Part shown: positions 55,578 to 64,000 of the stretch, piece by piece | Layout: the number at the start of each line of letters is the position of its first letter | How positions within the stretch are numbered: the first letter of the stretch is position 1 | NCBI GenBank assembly: GCA_014529385.2 | Contig: CM043969.1 | Location: forward strand, 22,441,946-22,505,945 | Reading direction: 5' to 3' | DNA: 64,000 bases | From: Adiantum capillus-veneris | Lineage: Eukaryota; Streptophyta; Polypodiopsida; Polypodiales; Pteridaceae | Made by a program: the position numbers and the translations under genes | The notes under the pieces: generated by a model | Told to the model about the DNA's origin: nothing | The model's database searches: none | The model's input: the letters and a program-made list of their open reading frames with translations, nothing else

Positions 55578-55595
55578 TCCCCAGCAGTGGCACCA
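55578..55595 (-). other. Element C primer-binding site (tRNA-Asp-like)
   Basis: The minus strand reads TGGTGCCACTGCTGGGGA. The tRNA-Asp site widely used by plant Ty3 elements is TGGCGCCGTTGCCGGGGA. The four differences are all transitions, as expected from decay of methylated DNA. It directly precedes a TG...-type LTR boundary at 55597. Confidence 0.7.
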
Positions 55596-55596
55596 A

Positions 55597-56756
55597 TGTT
55601 AGCAGGTCGCCGCGACGGACGTCGGTAACATAACTTTTTGTACTAACATAATGTCAATATGCAAGGAAGCGACTTGGGATGGGGCACGGAGACTTGATGA
55701 GAGTGTCAATCTCACCATAGTGAACTCAGAGGGCTACTCATACTACAACAAAAGCAAATCAACCACTTCCTAGTCAGAGAATCAGTATGCGCCAATCTCA
55801 CCACTCTAGGTCATCACACCTTTTCGGCATCCAAACGAATTCGGAATGCAAAACTTAAGGAGAGGTATTACAACGCCTAGGGTCACAATCCTACCAAGTT
55901 CTGCAACCATCTACACGATCCATCACAAAAAATGTGGAGAAAACTGAAAGAGAACTATACAGAAATGCCCCCCAAGCATAGAAACACTTATCCATGGTCA
56001 AAACATAAAAAAAAAACCATTTATGACCACAAATAAATGCATTTAGCTCACAAAAAATTCATCATGAACCACAATAGAATCTAGAATGGCTACACTCAAA
56101 TTGTAAAGCAAGAGACAAGGAACACAATGTGCTATTCGAGAATGAATTCTGAGAACCCAACAAGTACGAGTCCAAGAGAAAAATGGATTACAATTTGTAG
56201 CAGCAAGAGGCTTCTCATAGTGAATGTTCAAACTCTTCCCACCTAATGATCCTGTGTTTTCTCAAAACTAAGGGTTTTGACTTAAGATCTAAGGGGACTT
56301 TCTCGCGGCCATTCAACCACTTATAAGGGGCGTAGACTTAGAGAGGCTAAGAGGGCATGACAAAATATATTACAATTACGAATCCTCATTAGCTGAATTA
56401 CATCTCTTGTTTCAAAAAAATGAGTGAGTACTACAAGGTTTGGTGTACATCCGCTTTTTACGTGTCAATCCGATCTGTCCACCAAACACATGTCAAGTTC
56501 CTCTCCATGTTGCCCTCATAAGGTGCCTAAAGCCTATTGGTTGGCTTCTCAAGGCATCCAATGTGAATTTAGCTAATTTAATTAATTTTTTATGCAGTTA
56601 TCAAGTCCTCTCCCTCAAAGGGGAAAGGGGGGCACTTGTCCCAAAGGCTAGCATGGTTTCTTGATATGCACTCTGAAAGTAATTGGCTAGGCTTGTAGGG
56701 GTCCAATCAACTTCCAGCATGAGCTACAAGGGGGGGTCAACCAAGGAAGCTAGGGG
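55597..56756 (-). repeat. Element C 5' LTR (outer end not defined)
   Basis: By position next to the primer site, the LTR starts at 55597 (plus strand TGTTAGCAGGTCGCCGCGAC) and extends right. I found no second copy in the window, so the outer end is unknown. It must lie before or at copia element 2 (56762), or be interrupted by it. No coding sequence is supported here. Confidence 0.4.
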
Positions 56757-56761
56757 CTAGC

Positions 56762-56980
56762 TGTTGGGATTAAAGCCCAAGTGACCTCTTATGCGGATAT
56801 GGCCGGCCGCCCGCCTAACTCACTTACCTCTAACTCTTTGTATATACTAACATATTCTTTGTGAATACTAAGGATTTGGGAGATAACCCTTCTAACAGAT
56901 CTCTGCGTACTGTACTGTGTAAGCTCACTGTGTGTGTGTGAGAGAGAGAGAGTCGACCCACGCTCCGCTCCGCGACTTCA
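56762..56980 (+). repeat. copia 2, 5' LTR
   Basis: Starts TGTTGGGATTAAAGCCCAAG and ends CTCCGCGACTTCA. A TATATAC-type motif near 56836 may be the promoter. Confidence 0.96.
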
Positions 56981-56982
56981 AT

Positions 56983-56994
56983 TGGTATCAGAGC
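56983..56994 (+). other. copia 2 primer-binding site (tRNA-iMet)
   Basis: TGGTATCAGAGC, two bases after the LTR, complementary to initiator tRNA-Met. Confidence 0.95.
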
Positions 56995-58047
56995 CTTGGT
57001 TCAGTGCGGATTTGCGCAATCGCGCGCGCGCGCACTTTTCCGGCAGATTCTGGATCCGGAGTTCGAAGATTCACACTCGGCGTTCCGGGAGCGTTTCCAT
57101 CAGGCGACCTGGGGTTTTACCCCCCTTTCGAAGCCGTTTATGCCCTCAGAATTTCGTTCTGAGCACTACAGCAGAAGATAGATTTCAGCCGCAAAGAAAT
57201 CCGTCTTGTGTAGATTGGCAAGCAGGAGGTGGTCGACATCAATATCGACATCGACATACATCACTTATTCGTCTTCAGAGCATCATCTATAGACCAGGTA
57301 CACATATATATCATCAGATATATATATTGCAGTCTGCATTGCTACTTCTTGTGCTTGCCAGGTTCCAGGGGAGGTGTGGCCATACGACGGCTTGACACCA
57401 CTGGCATGTATTGCAGATTGATGTACTGTGATTGTGGGTCTGCTAGTTGTGAGTCACGCTAGCAGACAGACCGCCGCAGCGGTCATAGGACAGTGATTGG
57501 TCTATTATAGGATGTATGCTAGTTCTGGGCAGTTTGCTGAGCCATCTGAGAGGGTCGTGTGTGAGGTTTTTTGAAGCCAAGCACTGGGGGCTGGGTTACC
57601 CAGTGTGAGGTGGATTAGGTTGCTGGAGTTCCTCTCTACACGCATCCTCTTCGGCGACTTTTATCCCTTAGGATGTATGACTTTGTGTAGACACTGGATT
57701 GCATCTTATGCGTCAGGCCGTTGAGGCATTGTTCAGGGTTCAGTCTTGAGACAGATACAGGTTCTGTCATCGCACAGAGAGGAGACAGTGTATGCTTACA
57801 GGACAGCATATTACAGGGATTTTTTAGATTTGTCACTGGTCAGCTATTTATGATTGTTTCTTGAGCTATCTTTTGGTTCCCAGAGCTCAGTTTACAGGGG
57901 AGACTCTGTCAAAAATTTTCAAAAATACTGACAGTTCCTGAGGAGAGGTGTTCAGCTTGTTGATTATAGCTTGTTTACTGTGTACAGAGGCCAGTTTACA
58001 GGGGAAACTCTGCCGGATTTTTCTCAGGAGTAAACAGTTTGGCAGAT
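56995..58047 (+). other. copia 2 leader
   Basis: About 1.05 kb of leader with no conserved ORF. Two diverged copies of CAGTTTACAGGGGA(G/A)ACTCTG lie about 100 bp apart (about 57890 and 57992). Small frames here are not coding. Confidence 0.6.
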
Positions 58048-59345
58048 ATGACTTCTTCTCAAAGTGAGACTCTTTACAACATAAAGAAGCTGGATGGCAC
58101 AAACTTTCCATTCTGGAAGAAGCAGATTTGGCAGGTTTTGGTGCAGAAAAAACAAGTGAAGCCACTGAAGCTCAAAGGGGAGAGACCAGAAGGTATGGCT
58201 GAAGATGAGTGGGAAGAGCTTGACGAGTTAGCTTGTTCCACAATCATGCTGACACTGGCAGAAAATGTTTACTTCAACGTAGCAGAAGAGACTACAGCGT
58301 ATGGCGTATGGCAAAAGCTATGTGATATGTACGAGAAACAAAGTGCTGCTTCTCAGATTTACTGGCTCAAGAAATTGGTGGATTTGAAGATGAAGGAAGG
58401 GACAGCCATGTCAAATCATCTGAATGAATTTCACTCAATTTTCAGCCAGTTAACAGCACAGGAGATAGTCTTTCCAGATTCAGTGAAGGCTATGTTTCTC
58501 TTAATCACTTTGCCAGACAGTTGGGATACTTTTCGTACAGCGTTAAGTAATTCTGTCGTGCCAGAAGGTCTTACAAGTGCCAATGTAGAAGGCAGCTTGC
58601 TCACAGAGGAAGTGAACAGGAAGAACATTGACAAAGGCAAAGGCAATAGTGCTTTGGTCGTTCGAGGGAGACAACAGTTTAAAGAGAAGAAGGGTAAGAA
58701 GGCACAAAACCGAAGTAAGTCTCGTGATTCGAAGTCAAAGGATGACATAGAATGCTACCATTGTGGCAAGAAGGGTCACATGAAGCGAGACTGTACGAAG
58801 TGGAAACAAGAAAAAGGCAAAACAAAGAGTTCTGAGCAAGATGAAAAGAAGAGTTCAGTGAAGATTGAAGAGGTGAATGTCACAGGATCTGGTTCAGACA
58901 GTGATTCTGGTATAGCAGCTGGTGACATCTTCCTTACAAGCAATCTTGATTCTGTTTTCTTGACTGCAGAGGATGGACACGCTATGAGTGATTGGATTAT
59001 CGACTCAGGGGCATCTTTACATGTTTCTCCGCACAAAGAGTGGTTTACATCATATGTGGCTACTAAAGACTATGTCAGACTTGGCAATGAGCAGGTTTGT
59101 GACATACTTGGAGTGGGAGATGTGCAGTTGAAGTTTCAGAATGGCTCTTCTTTATGGCTCAAGAATGTCAAACATGTTCCAGCAATCCGAAAGAGCTTGA
59201 TTAGTACAGGGAAGTTGGATGATGCGGGTTATGTGACAGTTTTTGGGAACAGCGCTTGGAAGATCTCCAAAGGTTCGATGACTGTAGCACATGGCAGCAA
59301 GTCAGGAACTCTGTACACTTTACATGTTTCAGAGGTTAGAACCAA
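58048..59345 (+). CDS. gag-pro: copia 2 Gag and protease
   Basis: ATG 58048 (MTSSQSETLYNIKKLDGTNF) starts a UBN2-type Gag with YGVWQKLCDMYEKQS, MSNHLNEFHSIFSQL and LLITLPDSWDTFRTAL. A zinc knuckle CYHCGKKGHMKRDC lies near residue 235. The aspartic protease has WIIDSGASLHVS (DSG near residue 317) and KNVKHVPAIRKSLISTG. The frame is uninterrupted to the deletion near 59335, after which it runs 70 bp in the wrong frame to TGA at 59415. Gag and protease themselves look intact. An ATG at this site is preferred because the upstream in-frame start is TTG. Confidence 0.92.
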
Positions 59346-61237
59346 AGAGCAAGAAGTGTATATTTCTTGGCTACGGAGAATCGGGCGAGATGGGTTACCG
59401 GCTTTGGGATCCTGAGTCCAGAAAGCTTATTCGTAGCAATGATGTGCATTTCAATGAAGCCAAGTTTCACGCTAAGCCAGAGAAGACAGAGGAGATCAGA
59501 AGAGTTGTCTTCAGGGAAGATGGACCTAGTGCTAGCACATCAAGACAGCATGGTCAGGCTCAGGAACAGCCTATAGTGGCTAGAGAGGCAGAATCAGTTG
59601 TGGTGAGACGTTCTGAGCGTGTCTCCAAACCACCTGATCGTTATGTGCCATCTCTAAATTATGTCATGCTCACAGATTGCGGAGAACCATCTTGTTACAA
59701 GGAAGCATTACAAGTGGTTGACTCGAAAAAATGGCAGTTGGCCATGCAGTCAGAGATGACAGCTCTGCATAAAAACTAGACATGGAAGTTGGTTAAATTA
59801 CCACAGGGCAAAAAGGCTCTACCTTGTAAATGGGTTTACAGGTATAAGATCACCGCTCATGATAGTCAGCCAAAGTACAAAGCAAGGCTTGTTGCCAAGG
59901 GCTTTAAGCAAGAACAAGGCATTGACTTTGATGAAGTCTTCTCTCCAGTGGTCAAGATGACTACATTGAGATGCTTTCTTGCATTGGTTGCTATATTGGA
60001 TTTGGTGTTGCACCAAATGGATGTCAAGACAGCGTTCTTGCATGGTGATTTAGATGTGGAAATTTACATGCAGCAGCCAGAAGGGTTTGTTGAGAAAGGC
60101 ATGGAATATTTGGTATGCCAGTTGTTAAAGAGTCTTTATGGCTTAAAACAATCACCGAGGGCATGGTACCATAAGTTCCACCAGTTTATGCTTTCTCAAG
60201 GCTACAAACGTAGTGAGTTCGATCACTGTCTATATACAAAGAAGGCTAAGGATGGCAGTTGGCTGATCCTTATTTTGTATGTGGATGACATGTTGATTGC
60301 TGGCAAACACTTGGAAGAAATTTCAGCTTTGAAGTCAAAGATGGCAAAATCGTTTGACATGAAAGACATGGGTGAGGCAAGTCATATACTTGGTATGCGC
60401 ATTGAGAGAGACAGATCAAAGAAGTTGATTTGGTTATCTCAAACAGAGTATATTGACAAGGTTTTGCAACGTTTCAATATGGAGAAGGGAAAGGCATTGA
60501 GTGTTCCATTGCCACCATATGTGAAACTTAGCAAACAAGATTGTCCTGTGTCTGAGGAAGAAAAGGCTGAAATGGATAAGATTCCATATGCGTCTGCAGT
60601 GGGTAGTTTGATGTATGCAATGATTGCTACACGTCCGGATATTGCATTTGCAGTGGGAGTGGTTAGCAGATATATGTCAAATCCCGGCAAGAAACATTGG
60701 GAGGCAATGAAAGGTATCATGAGATACTTAAAACATACAAAGAGTATGCGCATATTCTATGGTAGTCAGGATTTGAGTGTCAGAGGATACACTGACTCAG
60801 ATTATGCAGGAGACTTGGATAAGAGGAGATCTACATCAGGCTATGTCTTTACATTGGCTGGAGGTGCCATATCATGGCGATCTCGATTACAAGATTGTGT
60901 TACGCAGTCTACTACAGAAGCTGAGTATGTTGCAGCAAATGAGGCATGCAAAGAAGCTATTTGGCTTGGTAGATTGGTTGCAGACTTGGGAATCAATGCA
61001 GATATGCCAGAGTTATATTGTGATAGTCAAAGTGCTATACAATTGGCAAAGAATCCAGTGTTCCATTCGAAGACTAAGCATATTGATGTGAAGTATCACT
61101 TCATTAGGGAAGTACTTGAAGACAAGCAGATACAACTGCTGAAGATCCACACCAAGGACAATCCTGCTGATCTACTCACAAAGGGACTTCCAGGAGAGGG
61201 CTTTGTGCATTGTCGTGAGTTATTGGGCATTGGATAG
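59338..61237 (+). pseudogene. pol: copia 2 reverse transcriptase and RNase H
   Basis: After the deletion joint the frame resumes at LEPKSKKCIFLGYGESGEMG, the segment after the integrase C-terminus. A TAG at 59777-59779 interrupts it just before TWKLVKLPQGKKALPCKWVY. Then the reverse transcriptase is fully open: MDVKTAFLHGDLDVEIYMQQ, LYGLKQSPRAWYHKF and the catalytic LYVDDMLIAG. RNase H follows with TDSDYAGD, STTEAEYVAA, CDSQSAIQLA and the H motif SKTKHIDVKYHFIRE. It ends with TAG at 61237. The domains keep all key residues. The stop and missing integrase make the copy non-autonomous. Confidence 0.93.
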
Positions 61238-61310
61238 ATGGCAGCCATGTAAATCTTTGTACATTTATGTTCATAGATTTACAGTTACTTAAAGTGCCAC
61301 ATTGGACTTT

Positions 61311-61321
61311 AAGTGGGAGGT
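61311..61321 (+). other. copia 2 polypurine tract
   Basis: AAGTGGGAGGT immediately before the 3' LTR, the usual Ty1/copia form. Confidence 0.88.
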
Positions 61322-61540
61322 TGTTGGGATTAAAGCCCAAGTGGCCTCTTATGCGGATATGGCCGGCCGCCCGCCTAACTCACTTACCTCTAACTCTTTG
61401 TATATACTAACATATTCTTTGTGAATACTAAGGATTTGGGAGATAACCCTTCTAACAGATCTCTGCATACTGTACTGTGTAAGCTCACTGTGTGTGTGTG
61501 TGAGAGAGAGAGTCGACCCACGCTCCGCTCCGCGACTTCA
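61322..61540 (+). repeat. copia 2, 3' LTR
   Basis: 219 bp. Differs from the 5' LTR at three single sites (an A/G near the start, a G/A in CTCTGC(G/A)TAC, and an A/T at the edge of the GT/GA run). Confidence 0.96.
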
Positions 61541-61545
61541 CTAGC

Positions 61546-61583
61546 TTGGGGGGTATACTCTCCCCCCCCCCCCCCCCCCCCCA

Positions 61584-61651
<68 letters not shown>

Positions 61652-62460
61652 TCTCTATGTGTGAGGTGCAAAGTGCAAGAGCTCCATCTCCTTCTCCAAG
61701 CTTGTTGAAAAGTTGAGAGCCTACACCAACACTCTTGGCTATGGAATGAAAATCCAACCAAGATCCATGCTTCAATGCTTAAGCTTGACATCTTCTTCAT
61801 CATCGTTATTATGCTATTATGCTATTCTATGCAATAAGAGTGATGATAAGTGAGGAACTATCTCTTTCGTGTATGTTACTTCCTCTTCCTCTTCCCTACC
61901 CTCATTACCCGCTAGCTCTCTCCACCTTCGAAGGTGTTTGAGTCCTTGGGACTGAGGCTGGGGATGGTTAATGCTTTTACAAGCTTATGTTATGCTCATG
62001 ATGCATGAATCTTTCCATCTATATTTCATCACCTAGGTTACAAGGAACAAAGATTGTATTGTGCCAAGTCTCTAATGATTGGAGAATCTATAATACAAAA
62101 TCCTATTGGAGGGGGACTAGCTCCACATAAATCCTATCCTCAATTGTTGTCAAGTTCTCTCTTGCAAAAGTATTGTTCAAAGTTAATTAAATATATGGCT
62201 ATGTTGGTGCCTCTAATTAAGTTCACCCTCTATGTTCTCAAAGTACCTTCGTGAAAATGATTACTCTAGTTCTCTTAATTCCATATTCTAAAAGTTCTTA
62301 GGCCATTTTTATTACATACATGATCACGTTAAATATTCACGCGACGTCCCCTTAACCTATAGAGATCATCCAATCCCGTAAGCGCGTCATGATTTTTTCA
62401 TTTCTTAGCGGGCCAATGGATAAGTAGGATGTACTCCATGATGATGACGTACATTTGATT
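61546..62460. repeat. C run, CT microsatellite and non-coding flank
   Basis: A C run (61562-61582) and a CT run of about 68 bp (61587-61654) lie just right of the copia 2 insertion. The rest to 62460 has no supported gene. Confidence 0.7.
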
Positions 62461-62518
62461 ACATTGGGTATGTCACACAAGACTCCACAAACTCAGTCAC
62501 ATTCTTATACATCCCTTT

Positions 62519-63872
62519 TCACCAATACCTTTCTTTAACGTTGGAAAATGTTGTCCATACACCTCGATGTCCTGCCCATAAGCTTTCATGGAACTCCTTG
62601 ATGATTTGTTGTTGAGTAACCATATCGCATACTTCCGGCAATGATATTCCATGTCTCTGTTTAGAATGCTTCCATAAGTAGCTATCCTTCAAGAAGTATC
62701 CATATACTTTTCTTCTTGTCCTCTTAAATTCTTGCTCAGTCCAATCATCCTGATTCTGCAAGGTACTTAAGCATTGACCCTCATATAGCTTCTCTAAAAA
62801 GAACTTAAGTGAAGAAAACATGCATGATTAAACGTTGCATGAGCAATAGTGTAAAACTTTGTGTCTACATCTTGTCCCTTAATAATCATGTCATGTTCAT
62901 CTTCATACCTTTCCCTAGATAGCATATCTGCCATTGGAGTGTCCTTCCCTGCAATATGCTTAAAGTCGGGATTCAAGGATCTTATGTAGGCTATCCATCG
63001 CAGCATTGCAATATCAAGAGTTGAACAATTTGTAGTCATTCCAAGAAGAGGCAAACAATTTGTAGTCATTTCAAGAAGAGTCAAACAATCAGTTTCCATA
63101 AATACACAATCTGTTCATAATGGATGCTCGTATTCTCATCCAAAGTCTCGACCATGTAAACCATTGATATTGTGCCGCACAAGGTAGTTTTCTTGGAATT
63201 GGACATCATTCCTTCCTCAAGGATGGTTCCTAGAGGATCCTTGGAAGGCCCAACCCAGCTACTATGAGTGGAGACTCTATATGGTACGATAGATCCAAAA
63301 GTCAACTGATGCCCCTATCAAGTACTCTTGCCACATCTCAATGTTGTAACCACCTTCCATAGTTCCATTTATACTTGTGCATAATCTCATTGGATAGAAC
63401 TAAGATCGTTATCTCGAAACCTCACAACACACCTTTTCTTTGGTCATCATCTTTCCCTACTGCCCATCATATCCCTATAGGACTCGTGTCCACTATCACA
63501 ATGACAGGTAATTTGCATGTATAGTCTATCTTTCTCAAGGTTGGTGATGAAAGAAGTAACTTCTTTAATTAGATTCCTCATGGATTTTGTATGCTTTTCT
63601 TCCCATTGAAACTTCTGATTCTTTCTCAACAACCTATAAATAGGCTATGCTATATGTGCATAATGTGGTAACCAAATAAGATAGAAGATGCAACCACCAA
63701 CAAATCTTTGAACTTCAGTCACAGTTTTACATGTTTCTTTTATGTTCTTTATTTCATCCATCTTTTTTGGACAAGGCCTTCTACCATAAGCACCACACAT
63801 ATGCCCCACAATTAGCACTTCATTAACTCCAAATTCCGGTTTTTTTCCTAATAGGATAATATGAACTTCCAA
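62519..63872 (-). pseudogene. pol: Ty3-type pol fragment: RT end, RNase H, integrase zinc domain (element F)
   Basis: On the minus strand, from the right: the reverse-transcriptase thumb region with GHMCGAYGRRPCPKKMDEIK and TVTEVQRFVGGCIFYL; broken RNase H with METDCLTLLEMTTN, AMLRWIAYIRSLNPDFKHIA and GKDTPMADMLSR; then the integrase zinc domain with IIKEFHESLWAGHRGVW, its second His and a Tyr-Trp. TTNCLPLLGMTTN and the preceding block form a 39-bp tandem duplication (63024-63100). The element ends abruptly near 62470 before the integrase core and runs off the window on the right, so its LTRs are not visible. Confidence 0.75.
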
Positions 63873-64000
63873 CCTTGAAAAAATATTCTCACAGTCTTTG
63901 ATATGTCTGTAACAAACTTACGGCACCCGTTTGAATCCATAGCTTCATCTTTGTCTTTGTCTTCACATCCTTTGATGGACACATATATCATTGAGAAATG
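63873..64000 (-). other. Probable continuation of element F
   Basis: By position this should be reverse-transcriptase sequence of the same element. No motif is clear in the last 128 bp. Confidence 0.3.

Larger units (their letters stand above)
56762..61540 (+). mobile_element. Ty1/copia LTR retrotransposon lacking integrase (copia 2)
   Basis: 4779 bp with 219-bp LTRs that differ at only 3 sites (1.4 percent), a 5-bp duplication CTAGC (56757-56761 and 61541-61545), an initiator-Met primer site and a typical polypurine tract. Gag, protease, reverse transcriptase and RNase H are almost intact. The integrase region is missing: the frame passes from the end of protease straight to the segment after the integrase C-terminus. 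The order and motifs fit the Tork/TNT1-like branch of Ty1/copia. It is the youngest large insertion here. Confidence 0.96.

Noticed and set aside
56934-57462. ORFs of 60-153 codons in the copia 2 leader
   Set aside because: They overlap each other in three frames, cross the LTR and primer site, and have no family motif.

Overview
This is a nuclear plant genome window made almost entirely of transposable elements and decayed genes. The evidence is nested LTR retrotransposons with 4-5 bp target duplications, an initiator-tRNA-Met primer site in both Ty1/copia elements, a hAT transposase, long GA/CT microsatellites, a PPR-like fragment and a spliceosomal-looking intron. The PPR style and low gene content would suit a large-genome fern, lycophyte or gymnosperm, but the sequence alone does not settle that. 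I found no intact cellular gene, rRNA, tRNA or CRISPR array.

Layout. 1-16.3 kb: GA-rich repeats, a diverged 1.5 kb direct repeat (about 1.3-2.8 kb and 14.7-16.3 kb), an unrecognised minus-strand ORF split by a complete but dead Ty1/copia element (3180-8332, duplication ATCAC), an AT-rich array of about 150 bp units (10.56-12.13 kb), and a minus-strand Gag-like relic (13.07-13.88 kb). 16.8-18.9 kb: a kinase-like pseudogene and a second decayed ORF. 19.6-28.1 kb: a minus-strand hAT transposase split by element B (19939-26384), an LTR element with long LTRs, a Gag-like ORF and an acidic membrane-protein ORF but no pol. 29.1-34.9 kb: a GC-rich hairpin, a Ty3 integrase tail and two unrecognised decayed genes, one with a likely intron. 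35.0-56.7 kb: a three-level nest. Minus-strand Ty3 element C is split by plus-strand element D (dual RNase H, Tat-like), whose gag is split by element E (39551-45967). A deletion appears to have removed the rest of D's 3' LTR and the middle of C. C's leader holds five units of about 282 bp with a palindrome and a 1.3 kb terminal-inverted-repeat element. 56762-61540: a young Ty1/copia element (LTRs differ at 3 of 219 sites, duplication CTAGC) that has lost integrase. 62.5-64 kb: part of another minus-strand Ty3 element.

The most interesting signal is elements B and E. Each has two LTRs and a target duplication, yet carries only a Gag or Gag-like ORF followed by a protein with one strong membrane segment, and no protease, reverse transcriptase or integrase. 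In E the two parts lie in one frame of about 793 codons broken by two stops. E shares its Gag domain and a similar primer-site leader with D, so a D-like element could have supplied its enzymes. A Gag-like domain resembling that of B occurs again at 13.4-13.9 kb.
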